Notes under the pieces: generated by a model
The model's database searches: none
The model's input: the letters and a program-made list of their open reading frames with translations, nothing else
Told to the model about the DNA's origin: nothing
Made by a program: the position numbers and the translations under genes
Assembly: GCF_030381805.1 (NCBI RefSeq)
Contig: NZ_JAUDRH010000008.1
Coordinates: forward strand, 186,001 to 250,000
DNA from: Chlorogloeopsis sp. ULAP01
Lineage (GTDB): Bacteria; Cyanobacteriota; Cyanobacteriia; Cyanobacteriales; Nostocaceae
Length of the DNA stretch: 64,000 nt
Reading direction: 5' to 3'
Part shown: positions 52,715 to 60,747 of the stretch, piece by piece
Position numbering within the stretch: the stretch's first letter is position 1
Layout of the letters: every line of letters begins with the position of its first letter

Positions 52715-53578
52715 CTATTGACATGATTTACCTATATTACCGAGAAGAGAGCCTTGGGATTTTGCATCTAATTCAGATAACATACTTTTCAAATTTAAAG
52801 ATTTTTCCTCACTCTTTTTTAAGAGAGGATTATACCAATGAATTTTCATAGGTATGACTACACTTTCACTATATACGTATGGCCCCACCATATGGGCAAC
52901 AGGAATAGTTATCTTCTTTCCAGCTTTCAATTGACCAACTTCTACAGTTTTTGTTTGCCAATTATTCACATCTGACTCTAACTCTTTGAAACTATACTGT
53001 CGAGTTAAAGAGCCACTTATAGGAATGGAAGGAAAATCTTTAAATCGATAAGTAATTTCCAGTTGTTCCGCTGGTGACTTCTTACTATCTGATGAAGGAT
53101 TATAAAATATCTCGAAATACAGTATTTGGCGGGAGTTTATGATTCCAAAATTAGGTTTATCATTGTAAATGCCATATACACATCTCATCAAATTGTTCAA
53201 GCTATCCCATCTTCCCCTTTTCATCTGACTCACAATTTGGTTATACACCTCATTGGGAAACATACTATTTAAACTGTTGCTCTCCATAAACTTTTTAGGA
53301 GTTGTTGCTGCTCCTTCAAAATAAGAGTTGAAGTCAATGTCTATCCTCCCTCTAATCTCCTCCAAGTTAGCACTAAGTTCATCTTGGCGGTTCTTTATTT
53401 TCTGAAGTTGTGTTTCTGCATTTCTGCGCTCTACATCCAATTTATAAGTTAGAAATGTTAGGAAGATGGACAAAAATGTAGCAACTATACCGAACCACTT
53501 AGCATAGTCAGGCTTCTGTTGGGCATTATTCGCTTCTCGACCATTTTCCTTTTTCTCATTCTGCGTCTCATCACTCAT
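52715..53578 (-). CDS. Hypothetical membrane protein with coiled coil
   Basis: A 287-residue protein that I do not recognise. It has a charged N-terminus, one membrane segment (about 28-46, WFGIVATFLSIFLTFLTY), a coiled coil (48-80, RNAETQLQKIKNRQDELSA) and a soluble, mostly beta C-terminal domain (about 140-265). The layout suggests a single-pass sensor or stalk protein. It lies in an accessory region with HNH and Uma2 nucleases. There is no operon partner. Confidence 0.6.
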   Translation of the reverse strand: MSDETQNEKKENGREANNAQQKPDYAKWFGIVATFLSIFLTFLTYKLDVERRNAETQLQKIKNRQDELSANLEEIRGRIDIDFNSYFEGAATTPKKFMESNSLNSMFPNEVYNQIVSQMKRGRWDSLNNLMRCVYGIYNDKPNFGIINSRQILYFEIFYNPSSDSKKSPAEQLEITYRFKDFPSIPISGSLTRQYSFKELESDVNNWQTKTVEVGQLKAGKKITIPVAHMVGPYVYSESVVIPMKIHWYNPLLKKSEEKSLNLKSMLSELDAKSQGSLLGNIGKSCQ

Positions 53579-54062
53579 TGCTCTATCTCTAAGAATTGTT
53601 GTTTACCAAGAAATTGGGTCATGAATCGGCATAAATTTTTTATAAATAATTAAGACTTGAAGATGCCTAATTTCATATTTTGCATCTCGGCCTTAAAACG
53701 CCTGGAATTGAAGTTTCCAGGCTTATAGCTCAAGTCAGTTTTAACTGACTGAAAATCTTACTTAGTCTGCTTGAGCAGACTTTAGCTTTGTAGCCTTTGA
53801 AATTTATTTCTTGGCGGACAAGAGCACAGATGCAAGTCTACCTATTTATTCAAGGCACTTCTGCAATTTAGTAATAGATATAGCCTAACTATATTGCAGT
53901 TATACACTCTAATACATTTATTTTTGTATCCAAAATGGATGATTATCATTCAAGCGATGTTTGATGACAAGTTGCTGCGCGTCTACGCAAGCATTAATTT
54001 TCAAAACCCTTGTCTGAATAACCCAACTATAATTAATAAGCAAGAAGCTCTCAGGGAAGAAC
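53579..54062. repeat. Intergenic region with the dispersed element shared with 30.2 kb
   Basis: Bases about 53690-53822 contain CGCCTGGAATTGAAGTTTCC, CAGTTTTAACTGACTGAAAA, CTTAGTCTGCTTGAGCAGAC and GAAATTTATTTCTTGGCGG. The same blocks occur inverted near 30235-30400. Each block is a small hairpin. AGGGAAG just before 54063 is the ribosome-binding site of the next gene. Confidence 0.65.
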
Positions 54063-54425
54063 ATGACGACAGTTTCTATCTTGCCAATATCTGATGCAAA
54101 TGGCGAGAGAATTTATCGAGCGATCGCAGGAGATAAGCAATCAACTGGTAGAACCGCAGGTGAAGCATTGGATGCTTTGACGGCTCAGTTAGAAGGTGAC
54201 GAATTCAATGCATTACTAGTGATCCAAAACTTTCTTCCTGACTGGTTTTTTAGTGTCGAGCAGCAAAAGCGTTTATCTGAGTTAATGAGTCTCTGGCGAG
54301 CCGCCCGCGATCAAGGACAAACACTCCCGCCCGAACAGCAAATAGAGCTAGATAGTCTTGTTGAGGTTGAATTGAAAGCTGCCACAGCTAGAACAGCAAT
54401 CTTGTTGCAGCAACTGAACCAATGA
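54063..54425 (+). CDS. Hypothetical protein paired with HNH nuclease
   Basis: A 120-residue soluble protein. The N-terminus (ERIYRAIAGDKQSTGRTAGE, then LDALTAQLEGD) looks like a small substrate- or partner-binding fold, and the C-terminal half is helical (SVEQQKRLSELMSLWRAARD). I do not recognise a family beyond its frequent position before HNH genes in cyanobacteria. It overlaps the HNH gene in ATGA, so translation is coupled, with AGGGAAG upstream. Confidence 0.65.
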   Translation: MTTVSILPISDANGERIYRAIAGDKQSTGRTAGEALDALTAQLEGDEFNALLVIQNFLPDWFFSVEQQKRLSELMSLWRAARDQGQTLPPEQQIELDSLVEVELKAATARTAILLQQLNQ

Positions 54426-54808
54426 ACCCTTTTTATCCTCTGGTAGCTAACCGTGCCAATCATCGCTGCGAATATTGCCACGCACCTGAACTAGTCTTCA
54501 ACTTTCCATTTGAAGTCGAGCACATTGTCCCTATGTACCGAGGCGGTGCTGATGCCGAATTCAATCTGGCTCTTGCCTGTCGCTCCTGCAATCTTCGCAA
54601 GGGAACCCGCATCAGTGCAGTAGATCCTGAATCCAAAACTGAAGTTCCTCTGTTTCACCCAAGGCAAGATACATGGAATGAACATTTCCGTGTGGATATT
54701 GAGGTTGGTACAGCCATTGGCAGAGCAACAATAGTTTGTTTAGAAATGAACAGTCAGCCACAAATAATTGCAAGACAACTATGGATTCGTTTGGGCTTAT
54801 TTCCGTAA
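54422..54808 (+). CDS. HNH endonuclease
   Basis: A 128-residue HNH nuclease. The zinc-binding CEYC is at 17-20, the catalytic EVEHIVPMYRGG near 37-48, and CRSCNLRKG at 61-69. The rest (about 80-128) is a family-specific tail. Such stand-alone HNH proteins are common mobile or defence-associated genes in cyanobacteria. It is coupled to the preceding small gene. Confidence 0.88.
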   Translation: MNPFYPLVANRANHRCEYCHAPELVFNFPFEVEHIVPMYRGGADAEFNLALACRSCNLRKGTRISAVDPESKTEVPLFHPRQDTWNEHFRVDIEVGTAIGRATIVCLEMNSQPQIIARQLWIRLGLFP

Positions 54809-54870
54809 AATTTCTAATAAAGCACCGATCGTGCAAGGAGATTAAAACTGTTAATAAGGCGATCACAATT

Positions 54871-55464
54871 TCATTGACTAACTTTTAGCCACCCAAAAAC
54901 CTGCTCTACTGTCAAATTTAGTGTTAAAAATTTTGGCATGGGCAGGCGATCGCTAGCTTTTAACTCTATCGGTTCCTGTCCTAGAATAAATGCCAAAATT
55001 AACCGCTCATCTGGATCGATTAACCATCCTAGCTGAGTGCCGTGTTTAAGACAGTGCAAAATATTACTAATAACTTTGGTAACTCTCTGTTCGGGTGAGA
55101 GAATTTCTACTGTCCAATCAGGATAAATATTAAACACATTGGGGACTTCGCCATCTGCTTCAAAAGGAATTCGTTCCCAAAGGAAAACACTAGCGTCAGG
55201 CACAATCGAGCGGTTGCCATAGACGCTCGAAGAGCGGCTTCCCCCAGGGTAAGTACAGCGCAATTCTGGGAAGGCAAGGGCAATTTTTGGCTTTTCTGCA
55301 ACTTGATTAACAGCATCACAAAACTTGAGTAGCAGTCTTGAATGTTTCCCTTGAGACATAGGCTTTTGGTAAATCTTACCGTCGATAAATTCACTAGCAG
55401 GCTTGGTTTCTGGCTGCTTTAGGAATTCTTCAAGCGTGAGTGACGGAGGAAGTGCTGTTGTCAT
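54871..55464 (-). CDS. Uma2 family endonuclease with an in-frame repeat insertion
   Basis: A PD-(D/E)XK-fold Uma2 protein of 197 residues (LTLEEFLKQPETKPASEFID, IVPDASVFLWE, DWTVEILSPEQRVTKV, GWLIDPDERLI). Around residue 69-80 the stretch YPGGSRSSSVYG is encoded by a dispersed repeat (55222-55252; CGAAGAGCGGCTTCC type) inserted in frame before the catalytic PDAS block. The rest aligns as a normal Uma2. I chose ATG 55464. Cyanobacteria carry dozens of Uma2 paralogues, probably mobile. Confidence 0.82.
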   Translation of the reverse strand: MTTALPPSLTLEEFLKQPETKPASEFIDGKIYQKPMSQGKHSRLLLKFCDAVNQVAEKPKIALAFPELRCTYPGGSRSSSVYGNRSIVPDASVFLWERIPFEADGEVPNVFNIYPDWTVEILSPEQRVTKVISNILHCLKHGTQLGWLIDPDERLILAFILGQEPIELKASDRLPMPKFLTLNLTVEQVFGWLKVSQ

Positions 55465-55531
55465 AAACAAAAGCGCGATCGCGTTGCTACTGAGCCAAAT
55501 TTTTATTAATAATTATTAATAATATATATTC

Positions 55532-56398
55532 TTAATTTTCCCCTGATTTAATCGCAGAAAATATAGAAGAATAATCTTCGTGAGCAAATGACATTTTCAT
55601 TGCCATATCCAAAACTTTCCGTACACCTTCTATACTGCTGACATTTAAACCAACTGTTTTTGCTTCATCGATAAAGAAATCAATATCTTTCATCAAATGT
55701 TTTGTCGGAAAATTGGGATTGGCATAATTGCCATCTAGCATTCTTGCCAATTTTTTATCAAAAGTGGGCGCGTAAAGAGCACTCTGACGCAAAACGTACA
55801 TTAAGGCATCTACATCAATACCATAACGTTGAACAAAACTAAGGCTAAGGGCGAAAGCTGCTGTCTGGGAAGCAATGAGTTGATTTAACCCCAGTTTAAG
55901 TGCTGCCGCAGTTCCCACAGGCCCCACAAGTAAAGGTTCTGGGCCAAAATATTTAAATAGCTCTAAATAGCGCTGATATTGTTCTTGACGTGCGCCTACC
56001 ATGACAATTAAATTGCCAGCTTTTGCTTCGGGGATGCTACCAAGAACTGGTGCTTCTAAATACTCCCCACCTGCGGCAACTACTGCATCTCTAATTTCTC
56101 TACTTTCTGTGGGGGTAATAGTTCCCATTTGAATGATACTGCGCCCCGCCACAGCCTGCGACGACCGATCTGAAAGTAACACGCTATATATAGCCGCAGC
56201 GTTAGTGAGCATCAAAATTACACAATCGGCAGCACGAATTGCTTGATAGGGCTTTGTGACAACTTCTGCACCAGCTGCTTTTAAGGGTTCCAACTTTTCT
56301 GGGGTGCGGTTGTAGGCAATTACTTCCACGTTTGCCTCTAACAACTTCTGCGCCATCGGCAATCCCATTAATCCAGTCCCCAGAAATGCTACCTTCAT
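55532..56398 (-). CDS. NAD(P)-dependent beta-hydroxyacid dehydrogenase
   Basis: A 288-residue 3-hydroxyisobutyrate dehydrogenase-like enzyme. The Rossmann motif GTGLMGLPMAQ is at 7-17 and NRTPEKL after the second strand suggests NADP. The substrate motif APVLGSIPEAKAG is near 116-128 and the catalytic Lys in ALKLGLNQ near 167. Glyoxylate/succinic semialdehyde reductase activity is an alternative to 3-hydroxyisobutyrate dehydrogenase. It is a single gene. Confidence 0.9.
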   Translation of the reverse strand: MKVAFLGTGLMGLPMAQKLLEANVEVIAYNRTPEKLEPLKAAGAEVVTKPYQAIRAADCVILMLTNAAAIYSVLLSDRSSQAVAGRSIIQMGTITPTESREIRDAVVAAGGEYLEAPVLGSIPEAKAGNLIVMVGARQEQYQRYLELFKYFGPEPLLVGPVGTAAALKLGLNQLIASQTAAFALSLSFVQRYGIDVDALMYVLRQSALYAPTFDKKLARMLDGNYANPNFPTKHLMKDIDFFIDEAKTVGLNVSSIEGVRKVLDMAMKMSFAHEDYSSIFSAIKSGEN

Positions 56399-56560
56399 CT
56401 TCTACATTCCTTCGGTTGAGCGATCGCTTTTCTTTCTAAAAATTAAATTTAGGGGCTAGAAATTAGAGGCTAGGAGCTAGTAAATTAAAAAGTAAAAATT
56501 TTAATTTTGCATTTTTAGTTTTGAATTGATTTACCCTAGCCCCTAGTCCCTAGTCCCTTC

Positions 56561-56656
56561 TTAGCCTCCTGCGGCAAAAGTAACCATAATCATCACGGAA
56601 AGTAAAATACCGGGTATAAGTAGCACAATTAGCGTTAACAAGTCATGAGTGGTCAT
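56561..56656 (-). CDS. 31-residue single-pass membrane peptide
   Basis: The frame encodes MTTHDLLTLIVLLIPGILLS and 11 more residues ending FAAGG, one hydrophobic helix with a short N-terminal cap. AAAGGT lies eight to twelve bases before the ATG. The size and shape are like small subunits of photosynthetic or NDH complexes, but I do not recognise it as a named one. It lies between two leftward genes in a short repeat-rich gap. Confidence 0.5.
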   Translation of the reverse strand: MTTHDLLTLIVLLIPGILLSVMIMVTFAAGG

Positions 56657-56748
56657 AATTTTTACCTTTTAATTGTCTCTTTTTTCACTTTCATTAGTGT
56701 GATGCTAAATTAACTATTACTCAACTGCTTTAATAGAGTTTTAACTTA

Positions 56749-58026
56749 TCAAATTGGCCCTTGTTCTAGCATAGTAAATCCCTTGAGTGGTTGGGAACTT
56801 TCTGTTTGCCTGAGTCCTTTACTTTGGAGTAAAACACCAAACCCGCCTAGCCCCAAAGGATCTACAAGCTGGTGTAGTGCATCGCGGCGACGTAGCACTT
56901 CGGAGATGGACTTTTCTGTGTGAGAGAGTGAAGCAATGCGATCGCCCAAACCCAGCATCATCAAAAATAGTTCTTGTCGCGTAAAACTAACTTTATTTAA
57001 TCCGCAGCCCTCACCCCATCTTTCCAAAGCAGTAAAGTCAACATGAGCCGTGATATCTTGTCGTCCAACATTGATATAGGGATTGTGATGGCGTTGATGA
57101 TGCCAGTAGCATTGTAATGTGCCTTGCGATCGCCTGGGATTGTAGTAGCGACTAGCAGGATAGCCATAATCTACAGTTAACACATACCCACGCTGCAAAC
57201 GGTCTGCTACTACACCTAACCAATCCAAAGCCGCTAAATTTACCTCACTGCGATAGCCTTCTGGATAAAAATTTTCTGTAAACTGAATGCCAACCAAATC
57301 AAAATATTCAGCCAATTTTGGTGTAGAAAGTTCACCCGTCACTTCCACGAATGGTGAAGTGGGAGATGGGGAGAATCTATCAAAAACATTCCCCGTGTCC
57401 CCGTGTCCCCGTGTCCCCGCGTCTGGGTGTCCTCTTTCCCCTTGTCCCGAATTCCTCCTGCCTTCTTTCTCTGTCGTTACATAAATTTCTCGCAGTTTCC
57501 CCTCTTCTAAAATAAACTGATGCACTGGCAAAGCATCTAGCAACTCGTTTGAAAAAAAGCAACCTGTAATTGAGTTATTTGGTATGTCTTCTAAACTACA
57601 CCAACGTAATTTAAAATCTTGCAAGCGTTCCTGTTGTACTTGCCTTAAAGCTGGTGACTTTTCCACAATTACGTACTCCAGCGCTGCAAAAAAATCTGGA
57701 TAGTGCTGCTGTATATACTTTAAAATATCTAATGCCAAATGCCCTTGCCCTGCACCCATTTCAACCAGAGAAAATAGTACAGGTTGCCCCAGAATTTCCC
57801 ACATCTGGAGAAATTGTTCAGCCAGCAATTCGCCAAAGTCTGAGCCAAGGTGAACAGAAGTAAAAAAATCACCCTGCTTGCCAATATTTACTGCCTGAGT
57901 GGAATAATAACCGTATTCGGGATGGTATAACACCATATCCATGTACTCGGCGAAACTGATTCGCTTGTGGGGATTGGTAGTGATGCGATCGGCTATAACT
58001 GCGCACAGTTCTAGATTAGAATCCAT
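56749..58026 (-). CDS. MidA/NDUFAF7-like class I SAM-dependent methyltransferase
   Basis: A 425-residue protein. The start MDSNLELCAVIADRI then ISFAEYMDMVLYHPEYGYYS is typical of the MidA family, so ATG 58026 is chosen over an upstream frame extension. The SAM motif is LVEMGAGQGHLALDIL near 80-95, with NELLDALPVHQF near 167-178. Mitochondrial NDUFAF7 methylates an Arg of complex I; in cyanobacteria the target is unknown, NDH-1 being plausible. Residues around 190-225 are encoded by 8-bp repeats (57391-57422) and form a Gly/Arg-rich insertion. Confidence 0.87.
   Translation of the reverse strand: MDSNLELCAVIADRITTNPHKRISFAEYMDMVLYHPEYGYYSTQAVNIGKQGDFFTSVHLGSDFGELLAEQFLQMWEILGQPVLFSLVEMGAGQGHLALDILKYIQQHYPDFFAALEYVIVEKSPALRQVQQERLQDFKLRWCSLEDIPNNSITGCFFSNELLDALPVHQFILEEGKLREIYVTTEKEGRRNSGQGERGHPDAGTRGHGDTGNVFDRFSPSPTSPFVEVTGELSTPKLAEYFDLVGIQFTENFYPEGYRSEVNLAALDWLGVVADRLQRGYVLTVDYGYPASRYYNPRRSQGTLQCYWHHQRHHNPYINVGRQDITAHVDFTALERWGEGCGLNKVSFTRQELFLMMLGLGDRIASLSHTEKSISEVLRRRDALHQLVDPLGLGGFGVLLQSKGLRQTESSQPLKGFTMLEQGPI
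57391..57422. repeat. Four 8-bp tandem repeats inside the MidA-like gene
   Basis: On the plus strand CCCCGTGT occurs three times and CCCCGCGT once, followed by degenerate units. This is the reverse complement of the ACACGGGG unit found in the glycosidase gene. The reading frame is kept across the array. Confidence 0.85.
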
Positions 58027-58267
58027 AATTTTATAATTTACACATTTTATAAATAGCTTGTAGCGTGCTTTAGTAAAACCGTGCCAAGCAGTTACAACTG
58101 ATGCACTCATCGAGCAAATCATTTGTAGTATGAGCTATCTCATAGAAGCAATCGGCAATGCTTTCTAAGATAGGGATAAATCAAATGAATTGAAATCATT
58201 TCCAAGCTCTAATTACTCTAATTTTTTAGCTTATTTCCTAAATTAGAAGTTTACTAAGGAGTGAGAT

Positions 58268-58720
58268 ATGCTGAGTCAAAAATCTATAGATATAGTCAAA
58301 TCTACAGCACCAATATTAAAACAGTATGGTTTACAAATTACTAATAAGATGTATGAAATTATGTTTTCTAACCATCCAGAGGTAAAAGAAAAATTTGATA
58401 TGTCTGCTCAAGCGGATGGTTCTCAACCTGCAAGGTTAGCATCTGCAATATATAATTATGCCAGTAAAATTGATAATTTATCTGCTTTAAAGCCAATGGT
58501 TGAAAGGATTGCCCATCGCCATGTGCAAACTCATGTTTTACCAGAGGAATATTCGATTGTCGGCTCAAGTTTACTACAAGCGATGCAGGATGTATTAGGT
58601 GAAGTAGTTACCGACGAAGTGATGGTAGCTTGGACAGAAGCTTATCAAGCATTGTCTGACATATTTATTGCCAGAGAACACAATATTTATGAAGAACAAA
58701 AGAGCGTTATTGACCCATAA
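58268..58720 (+). CDS. Single-domain globin of the flavohemoglobin type
   Basis: A 150-residue globin without a reductase domain. Key positions match flavohemoglobin globin domains: B10 Tyr29 in NKMYEIMF, E7 Gln53 in MSAQADGSQ, proximal F8 His85 in RIAHRHVQTHV, and the following PEEYSIVG. The Tyr-Gln distal pair favours tight O2/NO binding and NO dioxygenation. The protein would need a separate reductase. AAGGAG precedes ATG 58268. It is a single gene. Confidence 0.9.
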   Translation: MLSQKSIDIVKSTAPILKQYGLQITNKMYEIMFSNHPEVKEKFDMSAQADGSQPARLASAIYNYASKIDNLSALKPMVERIAHRHVQTHVLPEEYSIVGSSLLQAMQDVLGEVVTDEVMVAWTEAYQALSDIFIAREHNIYEEQKSVIDP

Positions 58721-58889
58721 GCAAAACTTGGTGACTTGGCGGTGCGATCGCCCTTTAAATGACCTAAAAGGGAATAAAAAACAGTGACGTTAATGGAGCA
58801 ACAACTATCAGAGCTATCTACAAGTTTGTCTGATGAATTACCAACAATGTTATGCCATTCAACTAGTTATCTTCTGTTTTTAATTGCCG

Positions 58890-60053
58890 TTAAAATATTT
58901 CAGGTAATAATGGTTTTGAATTTACAACACCAGTATAGTTTTCATATAGTGTTTCTATATCATGACCTGTAATACTCGCTACAGTTACAGGATTCATACC
59001 TTGTTCTAAACAATGAGAAATGAAAGTATGACGAGTATTATAAGGTTTACGATATTCTACACCAGCTTTTTCTAAAATTCTCCTCCAAGCACGATTACAG
59101 AAATTGTGGTCATCTATAGCTTTACCTTCTGGACTAGGAAATACTAAATCATCTGGTTGTGCATTTGTTGGTTTTATCAATTTTAGTAGTTCTTCAAGTT
59201 TTTTATTTACAGGTATAGTACGTGCTTTATTAGTTTTTGTGGATTTGCGTACCCCTCTTGTAAAACTTTCTCCAATCCAAATGGAAGAAAAATCATCTGA
59301 TATATGTTTCCACTGTAACCCGATAGCTTCTCCAGTACGCACCCCCGTAGCCAATAGGAACTGTACGTAATTGGCATAGTGCCTATAGTGCGGATCTTTT
59401 TTGAATGCTTCTATAATTGCCTTAATTTCATCCTTATTAAATGGTTTAGGCGGTTGTTTGGGAGCGACTTTAACTTGTTGTTGTAGTTCTTTCCAAGGAT
59501 TGTATTGGGTTACTTGCTTTGTTTTACCCCATTCCCAACAAGCATTAAGTAAACACAGATAGATTTTTATAGTACTTGCAGACATGGATTGCTGAAGGGA
59601 TGCTACAAACTCTTCTGCATTCTCCAAATTGACAAATTCTGCTGTTTTGTTACTATCAAAGTAAGAAGCAAGATATTTACCAACAACTTCATACTTCTGT
59701 TTGATTGTTCGTACCGATACAGTTTTAGTTTTATGTTCTATGAATGCCGCAAATAGCTGATTAACCGTCATTCTGGGTTGTGTCGGTCTGGATTCATAAA
59801 CGCTTGCATATTTAGTTGTAACTTGAGGTTTGTATTTAGCCAGTGTTGCATCAAATCTCTCGTAAGCGATATCTGATTCAATCTGTTTTGCCTTAGCTTC
59901 AGCTAGCTTTCTATTTTCTGCTGTATCTTCTAGTCCTAAGGTTAAACTATACCTTTCTCTATTGAACCTCCAACGTAATCTCAACTTGTTTCTAAAGTTC
60001 TCTACTACTACAGTACCTTTACTAGCTTTCTTAAAAGTTGTGCCGCCTTCCAT
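58890..60053 (-). CDS. Tyrosine recombinase/phage-type integrase
   Basis: A 387-residue integrase. The N-terminal arm-binding part (FRNKLRLRWRFNRERYSLTL) is like the DUF3596/lambda type, the core-binding SAM-like domain is at about 95-195, and the catalytic domain at 200-380 has R in LATGVRTGEAIGLQW, the RH of YNTRHTFISH, GHDIE and the nucleophile Tyr in LYENYTG. It starts 156 bases from the 3' end of tRNA-Thr, the usual position for an element integrated at a tRNA. Six GGGTATC sites lie in the gap. No other phage genes are seen. Confidence 0.9.
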   Translation of the reverse strand: MEGGTTFKKASKGTVVVENFRNKLRLRWRFNRERYSLTLGLEDTAENRKLAEAKAKQIESDIAYERFDATLAKYKPQVTTKYASVYESRPTQPRMTVNQLFAAFIEHKTKTVSVRTIKQKYEVVGKYLASYFDSNKTAEFVNLENAEEFVASLQQSMSASTIKIYLCLLNACWEWGKTKQVTQYNPWKELQQQVKVAPKQPPKPFNKDEIKAIIEAFKKDPHYRHYANYVQFLLATGVRTGEAIGLQWKHISDDFSSIWIGESFTRGVRKSTKTNKARTIPVNKKLEELLKLIKPTNAQPDDLVFPSPEGKAIDDHNFCNRAWRRILEKAGVEYRKPYNTRHTFISHCLEQGMNPVTVASITGHDIETLYENYTGVVNSKPLLPEIF

Positions 60054-60173
60054 TTGGGTATCACTTTGGGTATAAATGTTTGGGTATCAATTTCTGTACT
60101 CTAGTCTTATGATACCCATCTGATACCCAAAAAACAACACAAGATAACTAGAAACAATACTTCCTTGGGTATC
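60053..60173. promoter_or_regulatory. Six TTTGGGTATCA sites between integrase and tRNA-Thr
   Basis: Forward copies lie at 60053-60063, 60065-60075 (one mismatch), 60079-60089 and 60165-60173 (partial). Inverted copies lie at 60110-60120 (partial) and 60121-60131 (perfect). The first overlaps the integrase start codon. Such clusters next to an integrase act as arm-type binding sites for integrase/excisionase or as operators. Confidence 0.7.
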
Positions 60174-60208
60174 TTCGGCTAAAACTATGATTTTACGTTA
60201 ATACAAAA

Positions 60209-60280
60209 AGCCCGTGACGAGGATTGAACTCGTGACCTCACCCTTACCAAGGGTGTGCTCTACCACTGAGCTACACGGGC
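60209..60280 (-). tRNA. tRNA-Thr (GGT anticodon)
   Basis: The transcript starts GCCCGTG, paired with CACGGGC at the 3' end (60210-60216). The D arm has TAGCTCAGTGGTAGAGC, the anticodon loop CTTGGTAAG carries GGT, and the T arm has GTTCAATCC. The length is 72 with discriminator U. CCA is not encoded. The 3' end faces the integrase. Confidence 0.97.
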
Positions 60281-60353
60281 AAATTTTAATTAAAAATTAA
60301 AGATATAAAACCAATTTTTAATTTTACATTTTTAATTTTTAACTTTTTAGAGG

Positions 60354-60436
60354 TGGGCCGGGCTGGATTCGAACCAGCGTAGGCGCTAGCCAACGGATTT
60401 ACAGTCCGTCTCCATTAACCACTCGGACACCGACCC
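60354..60436 (-). tRNA. tRNA-Tyr (GTA anticodon)
   Basis: The acceptor GGGTCGG pairs with CCGGCCC. The anticodon loop CTGTAAA carries GTA, a long variable arm (TTGGCTAGCGCCTACG region) marks a class II tRNA, and the T arm has GTTCGAATCC. The length is 83 with discriminator A. It is 73 bases upstream of tRNA-Thr, and the two are probably co-transcribed. Confidence 0.97.
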
Positions 60437-60499
60437 GTGAGACCCACGATTAATTATCTTAGCACAATGTTTTAGAAACTCAAGTATTTTTTCAAAAAA

Positions 60500-60747
60500 A
60501 GGGGGATTGGGTACTGGTGATTAGGGACTGGGGACTGGGAGCAAATAAGAGGAGTGGGAGAGGGGAAGATAGGGAAGAATTCTTCTCCTTGTCCCCGCGT
60601 CAACGGACAGTTCGCTCAACGGAGCGGAGCCGGAGACTCCGAAAGCTCCGGGGAATCTCCGCACACGACTGTCCTCCCCATGTCCTCTTCATTCCCTACG
60701 TCTGCCTTAATGATAAGTCTTTAAGCAGACATGATCATACGCGTTTT
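60500..60747. repeat. Repeat-rich intergenic region
   Basis: Short tandem GGGGACTG units (60513-60540) are followed by one or two units of the TGTCCCCGCG type near 60594, and then a GC-rich palindromic repeat (60600-60680; CAACGGAGCGGAGCCGGAGA with CTCCGGGGAATCTCC). No gene is supported; the plus-strand frame here is made of repeats. Confidence 0.5.

Noticed and set aside
58268..58720. Truncated flavohemoglobin
   Set aside because: The globin frame ends naturally and no reductase remnant follows, so it is a genuine single-domain globin.
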